34,499 nucleotides of DNA from a virus. The notes under the pieces were generated by a model. It had not been told where the DNA came from and searched no databases. It saw nothing but the letters and a program-made list of their open reading frames with translations. The stretch covers positions 1 to 34,499 of the IMG/VR virus record IMGVR_UViG_3300044707_000563; one strand, 5' to 3'. Position numbers and translations under genes: made by a program. Shown here piece by piece: positions 29,812 through 34,499 of this stretch; positions within the stretch are counted from its first letter, which is position 1; every line of letters begins with the position of its first letter.

Positions 29812-32420
29812 ATAATTGTCATTGATATAAGTGAAATTAAAGAGGAATCTGTTGCATTGCTATTCTGAACTGCACCGATGATATACTTATCAGTAGTCCA
29901 ATCCACTGCAATTGATGCAAATGATGTATTGGCAAAGTCGCTTGCAAGTGATGTAGTTGCAAGTGCCATCTCAGTATTGGTGGTTACATTTTTCACCGCT
30001 GCCGTTCTTATTGTTTGCAATGCAAGTGCTTGGATAAGTGTTGCAGTGTATGTCGCAAGAAGCACTGGAGAGCCGCTTAAGTTGTTTGTCGTGTTGGCAT
30101 AAAGTCGAATCGTGTATACTGCATTTGCTCCAGTCTTACGACCTCTCAACTTAAACTCGAGCACATTGCCTGCAACAACTGAGTTGCCAGGAACAAGTAT
30201 TGACTGACTGAACGTGTTTGCTGTTCCACTTGATGCAGCTCCATCGGTTGTGATTTTGTAAACTCCCAATGATGCAATGGTGATGTTGCCACTGCCAAGC
30301 AATGAAGTCGAGTTGATGGTCTTGATGTTTGTTCCGCTTACCAGTGCATCCTGCTTGCCGTTGAAGGTTGACCAATTTGCACTACTTAATGCTCCTCTGT
30401 TGGATGCGCTCGCCGTTGGTAGGTTAAACGTGTGCGTATCTGTTGCAGATGATATTGCGAAGTCAGTGCCCGATGTTCCAACTGCAAAGTTTTGCACTTG
30501 AGCAGTTAAGCCGTTTAATGAGTTCAGACCAGTGGAAAATGTCGTTATGACTTGACAAAGATGATTGTCTTCAGTGTGCAATGTTATTGTGCGCCCTGAG
30601 GTAGTTACAAATACACGCAATGCAAGCCTATCTGTAAGAGCAAGTGTTGTCGCAGGAACTGCCAAAGCAGTGAAGTAAGCATCGATTGAAGTCCCGTTTG
30701 TTATGCCTTCAGGTGTTGCTGAGTCAGTTGCAATCAAAGTAAATGTTGCACCATCATACTTGTATAATTCAACATAGAATGATGGACTTCCACCGCTTGC
30801 CGATGAGCTAAAAAATAACTCAAGATTCCAATTCCCTGCTGGTATTGCCAACAGATTAGGATCTCCTGCATCTGTAATGAATTGTGCAATCAATCCATTG
30901 CCTTGAGCATTAGTTCTTGTGAAGTCAGTGCCTGCACCTAAGATTGGAGTCCTGCTCATCTCGTAATAAGTAGAGCCGCCAATTGTACCTTGATTCACAG
31001 ATCCGTTAAGGTAATAGCTTACGCTTGATCCTCCACCGATTGATGTCGGAAAGTTTGCAAGTTGACCATCGCCTCTGATGTATTGGCTGCTTAGCCCTGC
31101 CGCTGCAACCGCCAATGTTCCGCTCGATGTTACTGGGTTGCCAGTGACAGAAAATGCAGGAGGCATCGTAAGGTCGACCGATGTAACAGTACCGCTTGGA
31201 ATGGCAGGGAATGCAGTCGGTGTTCCAGTGCCATCAAGGTAGTCGGTGTTGGTGCCTGTTGGAACATCGAACTTCCCATCAAAGGTGTTCCAATCGGTGC
31301 TGCTTAGGTATCCATCAGTGCTCCCATCGGCTTGAGTGATGCTGATGTCGGGATTTGCTCCTCCGGTTGATGCGATTGGTGCTGTTGCGGTCACATCTTC
31401 CACAATGGTTGCAGGAAGCACTGGAATAGTAGGCTTGTTAAGAATCTCAGCAAGACCGCTTGTTGCATTCCAGTCACTATTTACTTGAGCCGCAGGAATT
31501 GTCGGCTTGTTTAATATCTGATTGTTGCCGCTTGTTGCATTCCAATCGGAAGGTCTTTCAATTGTTTGAAACCCTGCACCAAGATTAACCCAGTAGGTAG
31601 TATTAGTAGGTAGTAGTGAATCGTTGTTAGCAATGCATCTGTAGATGTTTCCATTGTACCATACTACATTGCCTATTTGATATTGATTGCCTGTTGAGGT
31701 TAAGTGATCAGTTGAGAATGCAATGGCAGTCATAATACCACCACCGCCACCACCACCTATTGCAATCAATGGATCGGCTTCCGTTCCGTTTCCGATTATG
31801 GTCACCCCATCAACAGCAACCTCAGTCAAGCAAGGTGTACAAGGTTGAAAGTCGGGAAGCGGAATGTCACCGGTAGCACAAATATCGTAGCAGCCATCCT
31901 CTGTGGTTGTGATCACTTGTATATCAAAATCAACAGTTACACATGCCCATTCATAGTTCGCTATCAGTGTCTTAATCTCATTGATGTAACCGCTCGGAAT
32001 TACCTCGTAGTTAATCACTCCAATGTTCTGCTTGAATTGTGGATCAGTGCCACTCGTCAGCTTGTAGATTCTCGAAGCAAGCCAGTCCTGAGCATCATCT
32101 CCATCGCATGGCAGATGGCTCTTGCGCACAACTGCATAAGCAGTAAGCGGAAAGCTTGTCACATACAGCTGCTTGCAGCCGCTCATCTTGTAAGCATCAG
32201 TCTTGACAACAGTTACCTTGCCACGCTTAGCCCAGAACAATGTGCCTTGCTTTGCATCGAAGTTAGTAACAACCTCCGCTTGACCATTACCAATGTAATG
32301 CACCCAAGCCTTCTCGTTGCCGTTTGCGTTAAGCTCGCATAAGCCAAACTGCTTGTCGAAGATATTCGCTACCTCAACACGCTGATTGAGCCGCTCGATT
32401 ATTGTCTTAAGTAGATTCAT
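29808..32420 (-). CDS. Large tail fibre protein
   Basis: This 870-residue protein is the main fibre. The N-terminal 215 residues include several cysteines (CYDIC, CTPC) and end in a Gly-only linker (GGGGGGG). Two copies of a SDWNATSG...ILNKPTIP motif follow near residues 290-335; later repeats such as LSSTDWNTFDGKF and LSSANWSTFNGKQ are spaced along the shaft. These repeats are typical of trimeric beta-structured fibres of Bacteroidota phages. A domain at about 490-630 resembles a beta-sandwich. The C-terminal 150 residues may bind the receptor. It precedes two smaller fibre genes and the endolysin. Confidence 0.85.
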   Translation of the reverse strand: MNLLKTIIERLNQRVEVANIFDKQFGLCELNANGNEKAWVHYIGNGQAEVVTNFDAKQGTLFWAKRGKVTVVKTDAYKMSGCKQLYVTSFPLTAYAVVRKSHLPCDGDDAQDWLASRIYKLTSGTDPQFKQNIGVINYEVIPSGYINEIKTLIANYEWACVTVDFDIQVITTTEDGCYDICATGDIPLPDFQPCTPCLTEVAVDGVTIIGNGTEADPLIAIGGGGGGGIMTAIAFSTDHLTSTGNQYQIGNVVWYNGNIYRCIANNDSLLPTNTTYWVNLGAGFQTIERPSDWNATSGNNQILNKPTIPAAQVNSDWNATSGLAEILNKPTIPVLPATIVEDVTATAPIASTGGANPDISITQADGSTDGYLSSTDWNTFDGKFDVPTGTNTDYLDGTGTPTAFPAIPSGTVTSVDLTMPPAFSVTGNPVTSSGTLAVAAAGLSSQYIRGDGQLANFPTSIGGGSSVSYYLNGSVNQGTIGGSTYYEMSRTPILGAGTDFTRTNAQGNGLIAQFITDAGDPNLLAIPAGNWNLELFFSSSASGGSPSFYVELYKYDGATFTLIATDSATPEGITNGTSIDAYFTALAVPATTLALTDRLALRVFVTTSGRTITLHTEDNHLCQVITTFSTGLNSLNGLTAQVQNFAVGTSGTDFAISSATDTHTFNLPTASASNRGALSSANWSTFNGKQDALVSGTNIKTINSTSLLGSGNITIASLGVYKITTDGAASSGTANTFSQSILVPGNSVVAGNVLEFKLRGRKTGANAVYTIRLYANTTNNLSGSPVLLATYTATLIQALALQTIRTAAVKNVTTNTEMALATTSLASDFANTSFASIAVDWTTDKYIIGAVQNSNATDSSLISLISMTII

Positions 32421-32878
32421 GGTTTGCTAATCTGATTTGATATTTGCTCGACTAATAGTTCTGCATGTAGTTGCAACATCCTTGCTTGCTCCTCTTTTGT
32501 TGGTTGGAATATTGGTCCATAAAGTTTTTGCAATCCTGCCACCTTTCCAGATTCATCTGCTTGGATGTATATTGCAACATCAAAGCCTTGAGCAAATACA
32601 CTCGTTTGGTCTGTTGCAAATGACCTTTTTAGAAAGCCTGTGAGCTCCAATGGAGGTCTGCCGTTCTTTGCTTTGATGGCAGCATAAGCAGGAGTGTATG
32701 GCTTGGTCGGTAGCTTTTGCCCTGCTGTATTAGTTCCTCCGCTTGTCCCTGTTCCAAAGATTCTGATAAACATCTCGCGGCGCATATCGAGAACAGCAAA
32801 TGACAATGGAGTGAAGCCTCCACTCCACTCAGAGAATAAAGCATCAATCCTTCCGCTGATCTCTTTGGGAGTAGCCAT
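32417..32878 (-). CDS. Neck / tail completion protein (HK97 gp10-like candidate)
   Basis: This 153-residue protein starts MATPKEISGRIDALF; the ATG at 32878 overlaps the preceding stop by one base (TAATG), and upstream in-frame Mets are rejected because they lie in the previous gene. The RPPLELTGFLKRSF segment (about residues 76-89) resembles the L-x-G-x-L-x-x-S pattern of HK97 gp10-like neck or tail-completion proteins. It follows capsid and a large virion gene, the usual place for connectors. The assignment is a pattern match. Confidence 0.55.
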   Translation of the reverse strand: MATPKEISGRIDALFSEWSGGFTPLSFAVLDMRREMFIRIFGTGTSGGTNTAGQKLPTKPYTPAYAAIKAKNGRPPLELTGFLKRSFATDQTSVFAQGFDVAIYIQADESGKVAGLQKLYGPIFQPTKEEQARMLQLHAELLVEQISNQISKP

Positions 32879-33912
32879 TAAGGTAGAGCAGTTACGTACT
32901 TCATGTTTCTTCTGCAATCAAAGCACGTATTGTCGCTTGGTAGTCGCATGTTCTGCAACATTGCTGTGAGCTCTTCGCTGTATCTTGTTGCTGCTATGTC
33001 TCGCCCTGCAATCATTCCATCCTGCGCATCATTCATGATGCCAGTGTTCACGCTTATTGTTGTGTTTACTCGTTGGTTTGGGCTGATTGTTAACCCATAG
33101 TTATAAATCTCGACAGCCGTTGCATAAGCAAGTGGCATTGCCATCAAGCCACCTATGCTGCACAGCCAAGCTTCTCTGTCGCAGTTCACATTGTAAACTA
33201 ATGACATCCCTTGAGTGTACTTCTTGGACTTAGAACTTATCACATCATCTCCGCTCACCGTCAACTCAATCCCAACTGCATCCACGAATGGGCAAATGTG
33301 CGCACCTCTTACATTGCCTGAGCAATCGAAGCAGTGACCCTTCTTAGGAATCATCTTGGTTGTATCATAAAGCGACTCATAGACAAAAGCCAAATCCAAC
33401 TTGCGGCGGTTTGCCTTGAAGGTCTTGCCAATAAACTGCTCAACCGCTTCCGATTGGTAGAAGAATGAATCAATCAACTTCAAGGTGCTCATGTCGTAGA
33501 CAAATATCTCGACAGGAGTTGCCATTGTGTAGATGTCAATCTTAAAGTTTGACAAGTAGAAGTTGAGAAAGCTTTCGGTGTTTGGGTCGATTGTGACTCT
33601 GATCCCTGCGTACTTATTTGCACCAAGTGCAACATCGATATTTGCAGCGTTGCTAACCACTTGACCGATGCGCTTTGACTCCACAACGGTGTCCGCTTTC
33701 ATCATAGGTGTTAGCCTTGATAAGATATCAGTTGACATCTTGCGCCAAGCAAATGCACGCTTTGCTTCAAACAATTCAACTCCGCTGTTGTATTGGTCCG
33801 TAATTAGCTGACCGAGTAATGTCTGATTGATGCCGAGATCATCGATATAGAGGCCAGTCGTTGGCTCTGGTCTGTCGCAACCTTGTAAGCCGAGTAGAGA
33901 TTCGTAGCACAT
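32878..33912 (-). CDS. Hypothetical virion protein after the capsid gene
   Basis: This 344-residue protein starts MCYESLLGLQGCDRPEPTTG and contains cysteine clusters (HCFDCSG, HIC, NTCFDC) that may bind metal or form disulfides. It is alpha/beta with a GLYIDDLGINQTLLGQL segment near residue 20. It has its own promoter-like box just after the capsid terminator. Its position after the capsid gene and before the neck protein suggests a structural role. No family is recognised. Confidence 0.55.
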   Translation of the reverse strand: MCYESLLGLQGCDRPEPTTGLYIDDLGINQTLLGQLITDQYNSGVELFEAKRAFAWRKMSTDILSRLTPMMKADTVVESKRIGQVVSNAANIDVALGANKYAGIRVTIDPNTESFLNFYLSNFKIDIYTMATPVEIFVYDMSTLKLIDSFFYQSEAVEQFIGKTFKANRRKLDLAFVYESLYDTTKMIPKKGHCFDCSGNVRGAHICPFVDAVGIELTVSGDDVISSKSKKYTQGMSLVYNVNCDREAWLCSIGGLMAMPLAYATAVEIYNYGLTISPNQRVNTTISVNTGIMNDAQDGMIAGRDIAATRYSEELTAMLQNMRLPSDNTCFDCRRNMKYVTALP

Positions 33913-33930
33913 TGGCTGTCTTATTTTTCA

Positions 33931-33938
33931 CAAAGATA
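33931..33938 (-). promoter_or_regulatory. Promoter-like box after the capsid terminator
   Basis: TATCTTTG on the minus strand matches TAnnTTTG, four bases after the terminator's U tract and about 18 nt before the start of the 344-residue gene. It would restart transcription beyond the capsid gene. Confidence 0.5.
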
Positions 33939-33941
33939 AAT

Positions 33942-33967
33942 AAAAAAGGAGAGGCTTGCACCTCTCC
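33942..33967 (-). terminator. Rho-independent terminator after the capsid gene
   Basis: On the minus strand a perfect 7-bp stem (GGAGAGG with CCTCTCC, 6-nt loop) is followed by six U residues. It lies about 27 bp after the capsid stop codon in the right-hand copy. In the left copy the contig begins before this point, so only one copy is visible. Confidence 0.9.
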
Positions 33968-33977
33968 CCGTTTTCAT

Positions 33978-34499
33978 TGTTGCACTTAAAAGATTAAGGT
34001 GCTGGATTTACGATAGACACGCAGTTAACATAGTTAACTCCTGCATACTTATCGCTTGCCTCGTAGATGTCAGTTGGCAATGTTGCGATGATACCAGTTG
34101 TAGTTAATACAATTGATAAGTTACCGCAATCATCCTTCATAGTCAAGTCAACTGGAACTCCTGCCGGTGTGAACACCAAGGTCTTAGAGTAGTTGCTTCC
34201 TGCTGTTGGAGTGATGCCTGTGTTCCACTCTGCTAAGTTAAATGACAACCACTGGATTGCTCCTGCTGTTGTAATTAATGCAGATGTTTGGTCACCCTGT
34301 GCAGTTGCCAAACGTGCATCATAAGCAAAGCCGAAACCGTTTTGCTGAGTGATTGCAAGTAAGTCAATGCCGTACTGAGTGCAGCATCCTGCTGCCATCG
34401 CGTTAGCATAACGCTGCATTGCAGCTCCACCGAATGCGATTGGTGCACCTGGATAGTTAGCCATGCGTGTTGCTTGCTGAATGTCAGCAATTGCGAATG
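33978..34499. repeat. Right copy of imperfect 522-bp terminal repeat
   Basis: This is the same sequence as bases 1-522 with 16 synonymous substitutions. The first 127 bases are identical. It shows that the contig closes on itself at the capsid gene. Confidence 0.9.
33994..34499 (-). CDS. Partial major capsid protein (C-terminal part, cut by window edge)
   Basis: This is the C-terminal 168 codons of the capsid gene. The frame stays open to the window edge, so the gene is truncated there and its internal Met (MANYPGAPIAFGG) is not the real start. The protein is identical to the matching part of the 17-1066 gene. Counting it as a second gene would be a mistake if the genome is circular; a true tandem duplication is the less likely alternative. 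Confidence 0.85.
   Translation of the reverse strand, partial: FAIADIQQATRMANYPGAPIAFGGAAMQRYANAMAAGCCTQYGIDLLAITQQNGFGFAYDARLATAQGDQTSALITTAGAIQWLSFNLAEWNTGITPTAGSNYSKTLVFTPAGVPVDLTMKDDCGNLSIVLTTTGIIATLPTDIYEASDKYAGVNYVNCVSIVNPAP

Noticed and set aside
31845-32342. 165-residue plus-strand ORF inside the tail fibre gene
   Set aside because: It has no recognisable features and lies fully within a well-supported gene on the other strand.
33994-34464. A second, separate 156-residue gene starting at an internal Met
   Set aside because: It is the truncated C-terminal part of the capsid gene repeated at the contig end; the frame is open to the window edge.

Overview
The window looks like one complete, circularly closing genome of a tailed phage (siphovirus type) infecting a member of the Bacteroidota. 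Every convincing gene lies on the minus strand, so transcription runs right to left and passes through the point where the contig closes. The first 522 bases recur as the last 522 (33978-34499) with 16 mismatches, so the unique genome is about 33,977 bp. The Bacteroidota assignment is an inference. It rests on several start-proximal boxes matching the Bacteroidota -7 promoter element TAnnTTTG, on a VirE/BT4734-like primase-helicase, and on Bacteroidota-phage-style fibre motifs. I saw no integrase, repressor, tRNA, CRISPR array or reverse transcriptase, so a lytic lifestyle is likely but not proven.

Reading in the direction of transcription: the early/replication block (26338 down to 17085) starts at a good promoter (TTG-N19-TACATTTG, 26374-26403). 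It encodes an SSB-like protein with an acidic tip, a DUF1351-like protein, an HNH endonuclease, two PD-(D/E)XK nucleases (one RecE-like), an SF2 helicase, a VirE-type primase-helicase and a VRR-NUC nuclease. Several small proteins are interspersed, including a zinc-finger protein and a ribbon-helix-helix candidate. A 186-bp non-coding stretch between the primase and VRR-NUC genes carries repeated and inverted GCATCATGC motifs, a (TG)14 tract and an AT-rich tract, and is the best candidate origin.

The late block follows (17082 down to 17). It holds a 44-residue protein, small and large terminase, three small proteins, and a tail assembly chaperone pair joined by a probable -1 frameshift. After these come the tape measure, two large tail-tip proteins, a putative tail tube protein, a glycosyltransferase, a methyltransferase, the portal, a MuF-like head protein, scaffold and major capsid protein. 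Terminators separate scaffold from capsid and capsid from the next gene, and each is followed by a promoter-like box, so capsid expression appears to be set separately.

Across the contig join the late genes continue (33912 down to 26477). They comprise a 344-residue virion protein, a neck/tail-completion protein, a tail fibre with two accessory proteins, and a lysis cassette (GH24 endolysin, two-helix holin candidate, membrane proteins, a spanin candidate). Inside the lysis cassette sits the most unusual gene: a soluble 188-residue PAS protein ending in a histidine-kinase dimerisation/phosphoacceptor domain (SHELRQPLTNI, His132) with no ATPase domain.
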